This document shows, one piece after another, positions 18,722-29,797 of a stretch of DNA of 64,000 nt; positions within the stretch are counted from its first letter, which is position 1, and every line of letters begins with the position of its first letter. A program made the translations under genes and the position numbers. Source of the stretch: Bradyrhizobium aeschynomenes (GTDB lineage Bacteria > Pseudomonadota > Alphaproteobacteria > Rhizobiales > Xanthobacteraceae); the NCBI RefSeq assembly GCF_013178945.1, contig NZ_JABFDM010000001.1:930001-994000 (forward strand), given 5' to 3'. The notes beneath the pieces are model-generated. The model saw only the letters and a list, made by a program, of their open reading frames with translations, did no database searches and had not been told where the DNA came from.

Positions 18722-20002
18722 ATGTCCGCGCTGTCGCGCCGCAATTTCCTGCTGTCGTCCGGAGCGGCCGCCATGGCCGCGATGTCGAGGCCTGCTCATG
18801 CCGCCATGGGCCCGGCCGACAAGTTCGACCTCCTCATCAAGGGAGGCGACGTGATCGATCCAAGCCAGTCCCTGCGCGGCAAGCGGGACGTCGGAATCCG
18901 CTGGGGGGTTGTCGAGGCGATCGAGCCGGAGATTGCTGCCGACCGGGCGCTACGGTCGATCGATGCCGCCGGCCGGCTGGTGATGCCGGGCCTCATCGAC
19001 CTTCACAGTCATGTCTATCCCTATGGTTCGGCGATCGGGATTCCGCCGGACGAGCTGGTACAGTTCCAGGGTACCACGACGGTGGTCTCGGCGGGCGACG
19101 CCGGGGTGAACAATGTGGCCGCGCTGCGCCGCTTCATCGCCGCGCAGTCGCGCGCACGCATCTACGCCTTCATCCATATCGCCAACAACGGCCTGTCGGC
19201 GTTTCCGGTCGCCGAGCTCTACAACATCGACAATGCGCAGGTGGATGCCTGCGCCATGGCGCTGGCCGAGAACCCGGACTTCCTGCTCGGGGTCAAGGTT
19301 CGGATGTCCGAGAACGTGATCTTCAAGCACGGGCTCGAGCCGTTGAAGCGCGCCATCAAGGCCTGTGAGCTATGTGGCTGGCCGGCGCGGATGATGGTGC
19401 ATATCGGGGGCGTCGAGACCGCCGAGCTGATGTCCCAGATCCTGGACCTGTTGCGGCCCGGCGATGTCCTGACCCATGCCTATTCCGGCGCGCCGAACAT
19501 CGGGGGCGCCTTCACCAACATCGTCCAGGACGGCAAGCTGCTGCCGGCGGCGCTCGCCGCCAAGCAGCGCGGCGTGCTGTTCGATGTCGGTCATGGCGGC
19601 GGCAGCTTCGACTTCACGGTGGCCGAGGTGGCGATCCCCGGCGGTTGCGGGCCCGATGTCATCTCCTCGGACATCCATGTATTCTCGGGCAATTCGCCGG
19701 GCATGCCGTTCCTGCCCAACGTCATGGGAAAATTCATGGCGATGGGATTCTCCCTGGAGCAGGTGGTGAGCATGGCAACCTCGGCGCCGGCCAAGATCAT
19801 CAGCCGGACGCCCAAGCTGGGCACCTTGCAGGTGGGCGCGCCGGCCGATATCGCGATCATGGATCTGGTCGAAGGGCCCGCCAGCTTTCTGGACACGCGA
19901 GGCAACAGGCGCGAGGGCAAGCTGCAGCTGAAGCCGGCTCAGACCGTGATCAACGGCGTGCCATTCGGCCGGCCCTATCAGTCGCCGTTCTCGGTGCGAT
20001 GA
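18722..20002 (+). CDS. Tat-exported amidohydrolase/deacetylase-family metallohydrolase
   Basis: 426 residues from ATG 18722, chosen because GGGGAGG lies just upstream and the Tat motif SRRNFLL starts at residue 5. After a signal ending near AHAA comes the amidohydrolase fold: DLHSHVYPYG (metal His pair), GVKVRM (candidate carboxylated lysine), MVHIGG, THAYSGAPN and SSDIH (catalytic Asp). This matches the EF_0837-like deacetylase subgroup near dihydroorotase and D-aminoacylase. Export by Tat implies folding with metal in the cytoplasm and work in the periplasm on an N-acyl or cyclic amide compound. Substrate unknown. Confidence 0.85.
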   Translation: MSALSRRNFLLSSGAAAMAAMSRPAHAAMGPADKFDLLIKGGDVIDPSQSLRGKRDVGIRWGVVEAIEPEIAADRALRSIDAAGRLVMPGLIDLHSHVYPYGSAIGIPPDELVQFQGTTTVVSAGDAGVNNVAALRRFIAAQSRARIYAFIHIANNGLSAFPVAELYNIDNAQVDACAMALAENPDFLLGVKVRMSENVIFKHGLEPLKRAIKACELCGWPARMMVHIGGVETAELMSQILDLLRPGDVLTHAYSGAPNIGGAFTNIVQDGKLLPAALAAKQRGVLFDVGHGGGSFDFTVAEVAIPGGCGPDVISSDIHVFSGNSPGMPFLPNVMGKFMAMGFSLEQVVSMATSAPAKIISRTPKLGTLQVGAPADIAIMDLVEGPASFLDTRGNRREGKLQLKPAQTVINGVPFGRPYQSPFSVR

Positions 20003-20015
20003 AGCAGCGGCGCGA

Positions 20016-21254
20016 TCATTCGGTCGCGCTGCTTCGCTCCACATTCGCCGAACGCTTGGGCACGCCGAACTCGTCGCGGCAGACCTCCGCGAGGACGGCG
20101 ATGCCCTCCCGGATCTCCTGATGCGAGGGGCTGGCAAAGCACAGCCTCACGCGGCTTCGCGCATGCGCGGCGTCGGTCGACCATTCCGGTCCCGGATTGA
20201 TCGACACGCCGCGCTTGAGTGCGGCCTGCGAGAGCTTCATCGCGTCGACCTGGTCCGGCAGCCTGACCCAGAGAAAGATACCGCCCTTCGGCGGCTCGAA
20301 CTCGGCGGCCGTTCCGAACTCGGCATTGAGCGCATCGATCAGGGTGTCCAGCTTGGCGCGCAGCCCGCGCACCAGTTGCGGCACGTGGCTCGCGAAATGC
20401 GGCTTGCAGTATTCCGCCAGCACCATCTGCTCGAGGGCGCCGGAGCCGGCGTCGGTTTTGAGCGCCAGCAGCACCGACATGATCTCCCAGGGCGCGACCA
20501 GAAAGCCGACGCGCAGGGCAGGGGCGACCGATTTCGAGAACGAGCCGAGGTGGATGACACCGCCATGGTCGGACATGCCGTGGATCGCGCGCGGCCGTTT
20601 GCCTTCCCAGATCAGGTCGGCATAGCAGTCGTCCTCGAACACTGGCACGCCATAAGCGCGCGATAGCCACAACAGCTCGGCGCGGCGATTCTCCGGCATG
20701 ATGGTGCCGGTCGGGTTCTGCACCGTGGGAATGGTATAGATGTATTTCGGCCGAATGCCGCGATCCTTCAAATCGGCCAGCACGGTGGCCAGCACGTCCG
20801 TTCGCATGCCGTCCCGGTCGAGCGGGATGCCGATGACCTTCACGCCGAGCCGCGCCAGCCGCGTCAGCGTGCCCTGGTAATTGTCCTGCTCGACCAGCAC
20901 GGTGTCGCCACGCGTGAGCAGCGCCTGGTTGACCAGGTCGAGCCCCTGCAACGAGCCGGACAGGATCATGATGTCGTCTGCCGGCGCCGACAGGCCGGCG
21001 TCGCGCGCCAGCTTGGCGGCCAGGAAGTCCCGCAGCGGTCGATAGCCCTGCGGTCCATGGGCGAGGCCGTAGGTCGCCAGGGAGCGGCCTTCACGGGCGA
21101 GCACGGCGTCAGCCGCGGCGCGCAAATCCTCGATCGGCACGGCGTCGGCGTCATTGTTGCCGCCGACGAAGCTGTATCTTGCAAGTCCGGTCCAGCGCGC
21201 GGCCGGCGGCGGCAGGCCGGGGCCGAGAAGCGGTGCAAAATCGAATGCGGCCAT
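20016..21254 (-). CDS. PLP-dependent aminotransferase (class I/II, MocR-catalytic-like)
   Basis: 412-residue fold-type I aminotransferase. Key residues seen: Y62-G63 (TYGLAHGPQGYRPLRDFLA), SLQGLDLV (101-108), QNPTGTIMP (179-187), EDDCYADL (207-214) and the Schiff-base lysine K241 in GSFSKSVAPALRVGF. The type resembles 2-aminoadipate/aromatic or branched-chain aminotransferases with broad specificity. ATG 21254 has GGGAGG 8 bases upstream; an upstream GTG/ATG at 21278 is less likely. It is convergent with the Tat-exported amidohydrolase, 13 bases apart. Confidence 0.88.
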   Translation of the reverse strand: MAAFDFAPLLGPGLPPPAARWTGLARYSFVGGNNDADAVPIEDLRAAADAVLAREGRSLATYGLAHGPQGYRPLRDFLAAKLARDAGLSAPADDIMILSGSLQGLDLVNQALLTRGDTVLVEQDNYQGTLTRLARLGVKVIGIPLDRDGMRTDVLATVLADLKDRGIRPKYIYTIPTVQNPTGTIMPENRRAELLWLSRAYGVPVFEDDCYADLIWEGKRPRAIHGMSDHGGVIHLGSFSKSVAPALRVGFLVAPWEIMSVLLALKTDAGSGALEQMVLAEYCKPHFASHVPQLVRGLRAKLDTLIDALNAEFGTAAEFEPPKGGIFLWVRLPDQVDAMKLSQAALKRGVSINPGPEWSTDAAHARSRVRLCFASPSHQEIREGIAVLAEVCRDEFGVPKRSANVERSSATE

Positions 21255-21429
21255 GAGGCACGCCTCCCTTGTTCTCAATTTGCCGCGACTTTAAACAGAT
21301 ACCAGGGCGCTTGTCCCCACGGGACAGGTCCTTTTCCGGGGAAGGCCGACTTTCGAGCCGCGGTTCCGCTGCTCTGGCGCGCGCCTGCGATCCCGGCTAA
21401 AGCACCCCGGAAAAGCAGCGAGACTTGTA

Positions 21430-22506
21430 ATGGCCGACTCGATCCAGGAAGTTCTGTACGCCTTCGCCAAGGGTGAGATGGTCGTCGTGACCGACGACGA
21501 CGATCGCGAAGGGGAAGGCGATCTGATCGTTGCGGCCTCGCTCTGCACGCCCGACAAGATGGCGTTCATCATCCGCCACACCTCGGGCATCGTCTGCGCC
21601 CCGATCACGGCTGAGGACGCGCGGCGGCTGCGCCTCGATCCGATGGTCGCTCACAACGACTCCAATCATACCACGGCCTTCACCGTCTCGATCGACTACA
21701 AGCCGGATGGTGGCACAGGCATCTCCGCCGAAGAGCGCGCCTCCTGCTGCCGTGCGCTCGCCAACCCGAATGCCGGCGCCGCTGATTTCGCGCGCCCCGG
21801 CCATATCTTCCCGCTGATCGCGCGTGACGGCGGCGTGCTGCTGCGCTCGGGCCATACCGAGGCGGCGGTCGATCTCTGCAAGCTCTCCGGGCTGCCGCCG
21901 GTCGGCGTCATCTCGGAGTTGATGAACGACGACGGCACGGTGATGAAGGGCGAGCAGGTCGTCCGCTTCGCAGCCTCCCACAATCTCAAGCACGTCACGA
22001 TCGCCGACCTGATCTCCTATCGGCAGGCGCGCGAGAAGCTGATCGAGCGGGTGTCGACCTTCACGACCGAGAGCCCGATCGGGCCGCTGCAGGGCTACGC
22101 CTATCGTTCGCCGTTCGACCCGATCACCCATGCGGCGTTCGTCTACAACGGCATCGGCGACGGCAAGAACGTGCTGACGCGATTGCACAAGCCCAACATC
22201 GTGAAGGATCTGATTGCGGGTCCACAGCGTATTCAAGCGGTGCTGCAGCACTTCAAGCAGGCCGGTCGCGGCGTGCTGATCTACCTGCGGGATGGCGCGG
22301 CCGGCGTTCCGGTCGAGCCGGTCACGGAGCCGCATACCGCGGAGGCCGATCGCCACCGTCAGTGGCGCGAGGTCGGTGTCGGTGCGCAGATCCTGCGTGA
22401 TCTCGGCGTGACGTCGATCCGGAACCTGACCTCGTCGGCCCATGACTACAAGGGCCTGTCGGGGTTCGGCATCGAGATCGTCGCCAATGAGCGGCTTGAA
22501 GGCTGA
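21430..22506 (+). CDS. ribB: 3,4-dihydroxy-2-butanone 4-phosphate synthase with degenerate GTP cyclohydrolase II domain
   Basis: Converts ribulose 5-phosphate to the four-carbon riboflavin precursor. Residues 1-205 are the DHBP synthase domain with DREGEGD (25-31), NDSNHTTAF and [11 protein letters not shown]. Residues 206-358 align with RibA but lack the three zinc cysteines (CLTGDxxxSxxCDC-type) and the following catalytic motif, so GTP cyclohydrolase activity is not expected. Such RibBX-type fusions are known in proteobacteria. I searched the upstream 175 bases by eye for an FMN riboswitch and found none. It is not clustered with other rib genes here. Confidence 0.9.
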   Translation: MADSIQEVLYAFAKGEMVVVTDDDDREGEGDLIVAASLCTPDKMAFIIRHTSGIVCAPITAEDARRLRLDPMVAHNDSNHTTAFTVSIDYKPDGGTGISAEERASCCRALANPNAGAADFARPGHIFPLIARDGGVLLRSGHTEAAVDLCKLSGLPPVGVISELMNDDGTVMKGEQVVRFAASHNLKHVTIADLISYRQAREKLIERVSTFTTESPIGPLQGYAYRSPFDPITHAAFVYNGIGDGKNVLTRLHKPNIVKDLIAGPQRIQAVLQHFKQAGRGVLIYLRDGAAGVPVEPVTEPHTAEADRHRQWREVGVGAQILRDLGVTSIRNLTSSAHDYKGLSGFGIEIVANERLEG

Positions 22507-22570
22507 ACTTCCAGGATTTAACCTCCAGATGGCTGCGCCCCGTGCGCAGCGAGACGCGAAAGGACCATTC

Positions 22571-23785
22571 ATGAGCGCGCGCCCTCAGGCAAAGGACAAG
22601 CCGGCCCAGTCGAGCTTCCAGTGGGACGATCCCTTCCTGCTGGACGAGCAATTGACCGAGGACGAGCGCATGGTGCGTGACACCGCGCGCGCCTATGCCC
22701 AGGACAAGCTGCTGCCGCGCGTGACCAAGGCCTATCTCGAGGAGAAGACCGATCGCGAGATCTTCAACGAGATGGGCGAGCTCGGCCTGATCGGCATCAC
22801 GCTGCCGGAAGAATATGGCTGCGCCAATGCGAGCTACGTCGCCTATGGCCTCGTCGCGCGCGAGATCGAGCGCGTCGATTCCGGCTATCGATCGATGAAC
22901 TCGGTGCAGTCGTCGCTGGTGATGTATCCGATCTACGCCTATGGCGACGAGAACCAGCGCAAGAAATATCTGCCGAAGCTCGCCAGCGGCGAATGGGTCG
23001 GCTGCTTCGGCCTGACCGAGCCGGATGCCGGCTCCGATCCCGCCGGCATGAAGACGCGCGCGGAAAAGGTCGCCGACGGCTATCGCCTGACCGGCAGCAA
23101 GATGTGGATCTCGAACGCGCCGATCGCCGACGTGTTCGTGGTGTGGGCCAAGTCGGCTGCGCATGACAACCAGATCCGCGGCTTCATCCTCGAGAAGGGC
23201 ATGAAGGGCCTGTCGGCGCCGAAGATCGGCGGCAAGCTGTCGCTACGTGCCTCGATCACCGGCGAGGTCGTGATGGACGGCGTGGTGGTGCCGGAGGACG
23301 CGCTGCTGCCCAACGTCTCCGGCCTCAAGGGCCCGTTCGGCTGCCTCAACCGCGCCCGGTACGGCATCTCCTGGGGCGTGCTCGGCGCCGCCGAGGACTG
23401 CATGCAGCGCGCCCGCCAGTACACGCTCGACCGCAAGCAGTTCGGCCGTCCGCTCGCCGCCACCCAGCTGGTACAGAAGAAGCTGGCCGATATGGAGACC
23501 GAGATCGCGCTCGGCCTGCAGGCGAGCTTGCGCGTCGGCCGGTTGATGGACGAGGGCAAGATGGCCCCTGAGATGATCTCGATCGTCAAGCGCAACAATT
23601 GCGGCAAGGCGCTCGACATCGCCCGTGTCGCGCGCGACATGCACGGCGGCAACGGCATCCAGATCGAGTATCACGTGATGCGCCACGTCTCCAACCTCGA
23701 GACGGTCAACACGTATGAGGGGACGCACGACGTCCATGCCCTGATCCTCGGCCGGGCGATCACGGGTATTCAGGCGTTCTTCTGA
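22571..23785 (+). CDS. gcdH: Acyl-CoA dehydrogenase, glutaryl-CoA dehydrogenase type
   Basis: FAD enzyme that oxidises and decarboxylates glutaryl-CoA to crotonyl-CoA in lysine, hydroxylysine and tryptophan breakdown. 404 residues from ATG 22571. [13 protein letters not shown] (106-118) is diagnostic, with the arginine that binds the glutaryl carboxylate (R107). [12 protein letters not shown] (flavin site), [12 protein letters not shown] and the catalytic glutamate in TYEGTHDVH (E383) are all present. It follows ribB by 64 bases but seems functionally unrelated. Confidence 0.93.
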   Translation: MSARPQAKDKPAQSSFQWDDPFLLDEQLTEDERMVRDTARAYAQDKLLPRVTKAYLEEKTDREIFNEMGELGLIGITLPEEYGCANASYVAYGLVAREIERVDSGYRSMNSVQSSLVMYPIYAYGDENQRKKYLPKLASGEWVGCFGLTEPDAGSDPAGMKTRAEKVADGYRLTGSKMWISNAPIADVFVVWAKSAAHDNQIRGFILEKGMKGLSAPKIGGKLSLRASITGEVVMDGVVVPEDALLPNVSGLKGPFGCLNRARYGISWGVLGAAEDCMQRARQYTLDRKQFGRPLAATQLVQKKLADMETEIALGLQASLRVGRLMDEGKMAPEMISIVKRNNCGKALDIARVARDMHGGNGIQIEYHVMRHVSNLETVNTYEGTHDVHALILGRAITGIQAFF

Positions 23786-23813
23786 TTAGGACGGAACGCT
23801 GTGAGACGTCGTT

Positions 23814-23890
23814 ATGGCCGGGCTCGTCCCGGCCATCCACGTCTTAGCGGGGCACGAAGCGTGGATGCCCGGGGCAAGCCCGGGCATGAC
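23814..23890. repeat. Intergenic palindromic repeat
   Basis: ATGGCCGGGCTCGTCCCGGCCAT is itself a hairpin and is followed by CCACG...CGTGG arms and CCCGGGGCAAGCCCGGG, forming three nested or tandem stems. Non-coding; fills the gap between gcdH and the MBL-fold gene. Confidence 0.65.
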
Positions 23891-23915
23891 GGAGTAACCA
23901 AGCGACGAGCGCGCC

Positions 23916-24833
23916 ATGGCCGACAATGACGACGTCCCGTTCAACCGCCACTTCCCGCTCGCAGCTGGAGTCGTCGACGACGTACGTCCTGGCATTCGCC
24001 GCGTCCTCTGCAACAATCCGAGCCCGTTCACCTTCACCGGCACCGTCAGCTACATCGTCGGCCAGGGCAAGGTCGCGATCATCGATCCCGGCCCGGACAA
24101 CGAGGCGCATGCGCAGGCGCTGCTGGATGCCGTCCGCGGGGAAACGGTGACCCATATCATCGTCACGCATACGCATCGCGACCACTCGCCGAACACCGGA
24201 CGTTTGAAGGCTGCGACCGGCGCCACGGTCTATGCCGAGGGTCCGCACCGCGCCTCGCGGCCGCGCTATGAGAGCGAGAAGCACAGTCCGGAATCGGGCG
24301 TCGACCGCGACTTTGCGCCGGATGTCGCGATCGCCGACGGCGACGTGATCGAAGGGCAGGGGTGGCAGCTCGAGGCGGTGGCGACACCCGGGCATACAGC
24401 CAACCATCTCGCTTTTGCCTGGAGCGAGCGCAGCACGACCTTCGTCGGCGATCACGTGATGGGCTGGGCCACGTCGATCGTGGCGCCGCCCGATGGCTCG
24501 ATGGTCGACTACATGGCCTCGCTGGAGCGGCTCGCAGGCCGGCCGGAGGATCTGTATTTCTCAGGCCATGGCCCCGAGATTCCCGAAGGCCCGCGCTACA
24601 CGCGCTTTCTGCTGCGCCACCGCCAGGCCCGTGAAGCCTCGATCCTGCATCGCCTCGCCAAGGGCGAAGCGGACATCCCGACCATGGTGCGTGCGATCTA
24701 TATCGGCATCGACCCCCGGCTCACCACCGCGGCCGGCTATTCCGTGCTGGCCCATCTGGAAGACCTTGTGGCTCGCGGCATCGTGGCCACCGAGGGCGAT
24801 CCGGTCATTGGTGGGACATATCGGCTGGCGTAG
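23916..24833 (+). CDS. MBL-fold metallo-hydrolase (LACTB2-like)
   Basis: 305-residue cytoplasmic metallo-beta-lactamase-fold protein with the metal motif THTHRDH at 84-90, followed by ATPGHTANHLAF (third His), VGDHVMGW (bridging Asp) and YFSGHGPEI (last His). A C-terminal winged-helix-like segment (IYIGIDPRLTTAAGYSVLAHLEDLVARG) matches the LACTB2/RNase-like group. It is probably a hydrolase of thioesters, RNA or similar, not a beta-lactamase, since it has no signal peptide. Substrate unknown. Confidence 0.87.
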   Translation: MADNDDVPFNRHFPLAAGVVDDVRPGIRRVLCNNPSPFTFTGTVSYIVGQGKVAIIDPGPDNEAHAQALLDAVRGETVTHIIVTHTHRDHSPNTGRLKAATGATVYAEGPHRASRPRYESEKHSPESGVDRDFAPDVAIADGDVIEGQGWQLEAVATPGHTANHLAFAWSERSTTFVGDHVMGWATSIVAPPDGSMVDYMASLERLAGRPEDLYFSGHGPEIPEGPRYTRFLLRHRQAREASILHRLAKGEADIPTMVRAIYIGIDPRLTTAAGYSVLAHLEDLVARGIVATEGDPVIGGTYRLA

Positions 24834-24908
24834 CGAATGGGGAGTAGCGAACAGGGGAGCGGGTGCAGGCCTGAGCGACTTCAGTCCTGTTCGCTACTCC
24901 CTATTCGC
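24834..24908. repeat. Inverted repeat between convergent genes
   Basis: CGAATGGGGAGTAGCGAACAGG and CCTGTTCGCTACTCCCTATTCG pair with one mismatch over about 21 bases. It lies just after the MBL-fold gene and before the convergent DUF1499 gene. It may act as a transcription barrier; no T-tract. Confidence 0.7.
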
Positions 24909-24921
24909 CATTCGCCCTGTT

Positions 24922-25845
24922 TCACTTCTTCACCGTCTTCGCATTTCCCTTCGCAGCCACCGGCGGCGGCGTGACCTTCTTCACCGGCTTCTGCGCCTCG
25001 GCCTCGCCGGCATTGGAGAGATCTTCGAGCAACTTCGTCACGCGTGATGCATTGCTGCCGAGATCGGAATCGAAATAGCGCGAGGCGGAGCGCACATCGA
25101 TCCGGGAGTCATCGCCGTCGGGCTTGACGCGGATCGAGATGTCCTCGCGGAAGCCCATGATCGGCGTGCGTGCGACCGCCTCGATGCGGCCCTCGCGGCG
25201 CGGCGGCTGCGGCGCGCGTTCGTCGACGATGAACCATTTGCGCCGGTTGATCAGCTTCAGCGCGACCGCATAGGCGCGGTCGGGCGGAAGCTCGATCTGC
25301 ACCGGCTCGATGTCCGGGTAGATCGTCCGCTGTTGCTCCCACGAATACAGACCGGCGTAGACGGCAGTGTTGGTGCCGTCGCCGTTGCGCAACGGCGCCA
25401 GCGCCTCGAAGCGCGGCGGGTCGACGGGATCCGTGGTGATGTCGTAGATCTTTGGCAGCTTGCGGTATTGAAGCGCGAGATAAGCGGGGTAGGCCAGCAC
25501 GACCGCATCGATCATGAAGGCAAGCAGGACGCGGCTCATGCCGCGGCTGCCGTTGCGCCAGATCGCGACGAAGGCGGCGAGGCCGAGCAGGATCGACAGC
25601 ACGGCGAGGCCGAGCGCGCCGAAGAAGGTCGCCAGCGCCGGCTTCATCTCCAGGAAGTCGAAGCGCAGGATCAGGATCGAGACGACCACGGCGACGACGG
25701 AGAACACCGCGAGGTTGCGGGTCCAGGTCGCGAGGCTGGAGGTCGGCTCCGACAGATAGGGGGCGTGGAACCTGCGGGCCATCGGATCGGGAGCTGCCGG
25801 GGTTGAGCCATCATGGTCGATGGCTGTCGCCATCTGAGAGACCAT
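24922..25845 (-). CDS. DUF1499 domain membrane protein
   Basis: 307 residues. Three hydrophobic segments (about 42-62, 70-95, 105-125) are followed by a periplasmic or cytosolic DUF1499 domain, marked by DPVDPPRFEAL, AYAVALKLINRRKWFIVDE, GRIEAVARTPIMGFREDISIRV and SRIDVRSASRYFDSDLGSNASRV. The C-terminus is a Lys/Pro/Ala tail. DUF1499 has no settled function. A second in-frame ATG at 25833 is an alternative start. It is monocistronic. Confidence 0.85.
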   Translation of the reverse strand: MVSQMATAIDHDGSTPAAPDPMARRFHAPYLSEPTSSLATWTRNLAVFSVVAVVVSILILRFDFLEMKPALATFFGALGLAVLSILLGLAAFVAIWRNGSRGMSRVLLAFMIDAVVLAYPAYLALQYRKLPKIYDITTDPVDPPRFEALAPLRNGDGTNTAVYAGLYSWEQQRTIYPDIEPVQIELPPDRAYAVALKLINRRKWFIVDERAPQPPRREGRIEAVARTPIMGFREDISIRVKPDGDDSRIDVRSASRYFDSDLGSNASRVTKLLEDLSNAGEAEAQKPVKKVTPPPVAAKGNAKTVKK

Positions 25846-25956
25846 GGGGATGACGCAAATTCAAGGACTTTGCCAGCACCCGTGAGGTTTACGGTGGCGT
25901 CGGGACAGCCTTGGAGCGAGGTCGCGATTGCGGTCGGCAACCAGTCTGAACGAAGA

Positions 25957-25982
25957 CGGCCCCACCGTCGCCGGAGGGGCCG
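25957..25982 (-). terminator. Possible terminator of the acyl-CoA ligase gene
   Basis: CGGCCCC (25957-25963) and GGGGCCG (25976-25982) pair; read on the minus strand the hairpin is followed by a T-containing GTCTTCGTTC run. It lies about 30 bases beyond the ligase stop. A moderate candidate only. Confidence 0.45.
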
Positions 25983-26009
25983 CTCTGATTCGAAGCTCAG
26001 CGCGGCGCG

Positions 26010-27638
<1,629 letters not shown>

Positions 27639-27765
27639 CAGGTCGTTCCTCCGGTGGTATTCGCTTTAGGGCAGCGAGGGTCTTTTGGTCTGTTCCGTGA
27701 ATTTTAGCGCGCGCAGCAGCGCGCGCAAATGGGCTTGTAGGGGTAACGAGGTCGCGGCCAAGGCG

Positions 27766-28932
27766 ATGGTTAGCGCCACGGCCACGGCGGTTGCATTGAG
27801 CTGCCTCATGGCCGGTGCGCCGGCGGTCGCACGGTCAAGGGCGGCTGACCCGTCACACGATCGCGTCCCGGCAGCGGCCGCAGCGCAAAGGCAGCATCCG
27901 GTCGCGGCCGTGCCGCTGCCACGGCCACGTCCCGAATCGGCACCGCAGTCCGCCTCCCGCGAGCAGACCAAGGACGCGGCCCGGGATGAGGGGACCGAGG
28001 GAGGCAAGGAGGGCGCAAAGGAGGTCAAGGCACCGGCCCCGCCGCAGTCGTCCGCCTGCCGAATCGCGCTGACCGAGGAGATCGCGATTGCGCCCTCGAT
28101 ACCGCCGATCAAGGGGCCGGGGGCCTGCGGCGGCGACGACCTGGTGCGGCTGGAGGCGGTGGTGTTGCCGGACAAGCGGCGGGTGGCTGTGACGCCGGCG
28201 GCGGTGATGCGCTGCACGATGGCATCGACGGTCGCCAACTGGGTCCGCAACGATGTTGCCCCGCTGGTCGTGCGGCTCGGCAGCCCGATCGCCGCGCTGG
28301 ATAATTTCGATTCCTACCAATGCCGGGGCCGCAACAACGTTGCCGGAGCGCAGATGTCTGAGCATGGCCGTGCCAACGCGCTCGACGTGCGCGGCTTCAA
28401 GCTCGCTGACGGCCGCATGATCGAACTCACCGATCGCACCCAGCCGCGCGATCTGCGGGAGGCCGTGCTGCATTCGGTCTGCACGCACTTCTCGACCGTG
28501 CTGGGCCCGGATTCGGACTGGTACCATGAGGACCACATCCACCTCGATCTCGCGGAGCGCCGCAGCAATTATCGCATCTGCCAGTGGGACGTGCTCGATC
28601 CCTTGCCGAAGATCGCACCGCTGATGCCGGCCGTCCGGCCCGACGACGCGCCGCCGCGCGAGACGGCGGACGCCGAGGAGGAGGCCAAGGAAGGTACCAA
28701 GGAAGGTGCCAAGGAAGGTACCAAGCAGGAAGCAAAGGGCGAGAAGGCCGCCGGTCGTGCTGGGCCGCGGGGCGCTGCGGAGCCGGACGCACGGAAGGCG
28801 GCACCGTCGGAGCCATCATCCGGCGATGCCGCGGCGGCAGAGGCCGAGGATCCCGAGCCCGCGACGCCGCCTCCCGCTCCGCAGCCTGCGCCTGCAAAGG
28901 GCGCCAAGAAGAAGCACAAGAGCAAGTCCTGA
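27766..28932 (+). CDS. Extensin-like family protein with KE-rich tail
   Basis: Exported protein with an extensin_C-like domain, related in layout to LAS-type zinc peptidases. From ATG 27766 the N-terminus (VSATATAVALSCLMAGAPAVA) is a signal peptide; ATG 27685 would add 27 residues and seems less likely. After a Pro/Glu/Lys linker comes the domain: CRIALTEE, RCTMASTVANWV, NFDSYQCRGR, SEHGRANALD and HEDHIHLDLAERRSNYRICQW, with the His/Asp ligands of the fold. The last ~100 residues are low-complexity with three tandem EGTKEGAK-type units. A cell-wall role is likely but unproven. Confidence 0.83.
   Translation: MVSATATAVALSCLMAGAPAVARSRAADPSHDRVPAAAAAQRQHPVAAVPLPRPRPESAPQSASREQTKDAARDEGTEGGKEGAKEVKAPAPPQSSACRIALTEEIAIAPSIPPIKGPGACGGDDLVRLEAVVLPDKRRVAVTPAAVMRCTMASTVANWVRNDVAPLVVRLGSPIAALDNFDSYQCRGRNNVAGAQMSEHGRANALDVRGFKLADGRMIELTDRTQPRDLREAVLHSVCTHFSTVLGPDSDWYHEDHIHLDLAERRSNYRICQWDVLDPLPKIAPLMPAVRPDDAPPRETADAEEEAKEGTKEGAKEGTKQEAKGEKAAGRAGPRGAAEPDARKAAPSEPSSGDAAAAEAEDPEPATPPPAPQPAPAKGAKKKHKSKS
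28690..28725 (+). repeat. Tandem 12-base repeat inside the extensin-like gene
   Basis: Three adjacent copies of GAAGGTNCCAAG (28690-28701, 28702-28713, 28714-28725) encode Glu-Gly-Thr/Ala-Lys units. The reading frame is preserved, so copy-number change would only lengthen the tail. Confidence 0.85.
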
Positions 28933-29035
28933 TGGCGAGCGACGTTGCCGCTGCCGATTCGCCGCCTCCGGTCCGCCGCTCAACGGCCGAGGCGGCGAAA
29001 CCGATGGGCTGACACCTTGATCGTGCCAAAACAAA

Positions 29036-29059
29036 AGGGCGCCGGTTGCCCGACGCCCT
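29036..29059 (-). terminator. Rho-independent terminator of the L,D-transpeptidase gene
   Basis: On the minus strand GGGCGTCGGG and CCGGCGCCC form a GC-rich stem around a short loop and are followed by TTTTGTTTT. It lies about 55 bases past the stop of the transpeptidase gene. Confidence 0.75.
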
Positions 29060-29116
29060 CAAAGAGGCTGCTAAACGCGTTTCTCGGCTTTTGATCCCGT
29101 GTCCGCCAGACGGCGC

Positions 29117-29797
29117 TTACTGCATCGCCGCGTAGGTACCGCCGCCCTGCAGGGCCATCTGCGGCTTGTACGGCGAATCGCCTTTCTTCGGATCCAGCAC
29201 GACGACGATGGTGCCGACCTTGACCCGGTTGTAGAGGTCGATGGCGTCCTCGTTGGTCAGGCGGATGCAGCCCGAGGAGATCGAAGCGCCGATATATTCA
29301 GGCTGGTTGGTGCCGTGGATGCGGAACAGCGTATCCTTGCCGTTGGCATAGAGGTACATCGCCCGCGAGCCCATTGGATTGTCCGGACCTGCCGCGACGA
29401 AGGTCGGCACGCCAAGCCGCTCGATCTCGCTCTTGGTCGGATGCCAGGCCGGCCACTCGGTCATGGCGCCCACCTTGGCGATGCCCGACCAGGCCATGGC
29501 CTCTTCACCGACGGTGATGCCGTAGCGGATCGCCTTGCCGCCCTCCAGCACATAGTACAGATAGTGGCTGTCGGAATCGACGACGATCGAGCCCGGCGCT
29601 TCCTTGCGGTGATAGTCGACGATCGCGCGCCTGTAAGGCTCCGCCACCGGGGTGTTGGTGTAGCGGACCTTTGCCAGAAGATCCTTGTCCTTCGGCTTGA
29701 AGGCCTGGGTATTGGTCGCCTCATAGGTCGTGGCCTGCATGCAGCCCGACAGCATCAGGCCGGCGGCCAGGAGTCCGAGTTTCACCTTCAGCGACAT
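29117..29797 (-). CDS. Lipoprotein L,D-transpeptidase (YkuD domain)
   Basis: Cell-wall enzyme that makes 3-3 peptidoglycan crosslinks or anchors proteins. 226 residues from ATG 29797. The lipobox LMLSGC puts the acylated cysteine at 19. The YkuD catalytic site is H161 in RIHGTNQ and C177 in ISSGCIRLTNED, the canonical HGT...SGCIR pattern. IVVDSDSHYLYYVLEGGKAIRYGITVG is the usual domain opening. The upstream extension of the frame (to 29974) has no signal and was not used. Divergent from corA. Confidence 0.92.
   Translation of the reverse strand: MSLKVKLGLLAAGLMLSGCMQATTYEATNTQAFKPKDKDLLAKVRYTNTPVAEPYRRAIVDYHRKEAPGSIVVDSDSHYLYYVLEGGKAIRYGITVGEEAMAWSGIAKVGAMTEWPAWHPTKSEIERLGVPTFVAAGPDNPMGSRAMYLYANGKDTLFRIHGTNQPEYIGASISSGCIRLTNEDAIDLYNRVKVGTIVVVLDPKKGDSPYKPQMALQGGGTYAAMQ

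Noticed and set aside
21280..21429. Possible FMN riboswitch upstream of ribB
   Set aside because: I searched for the conserved GGG-G and CCGACGGT-type core blocks and did not find them.
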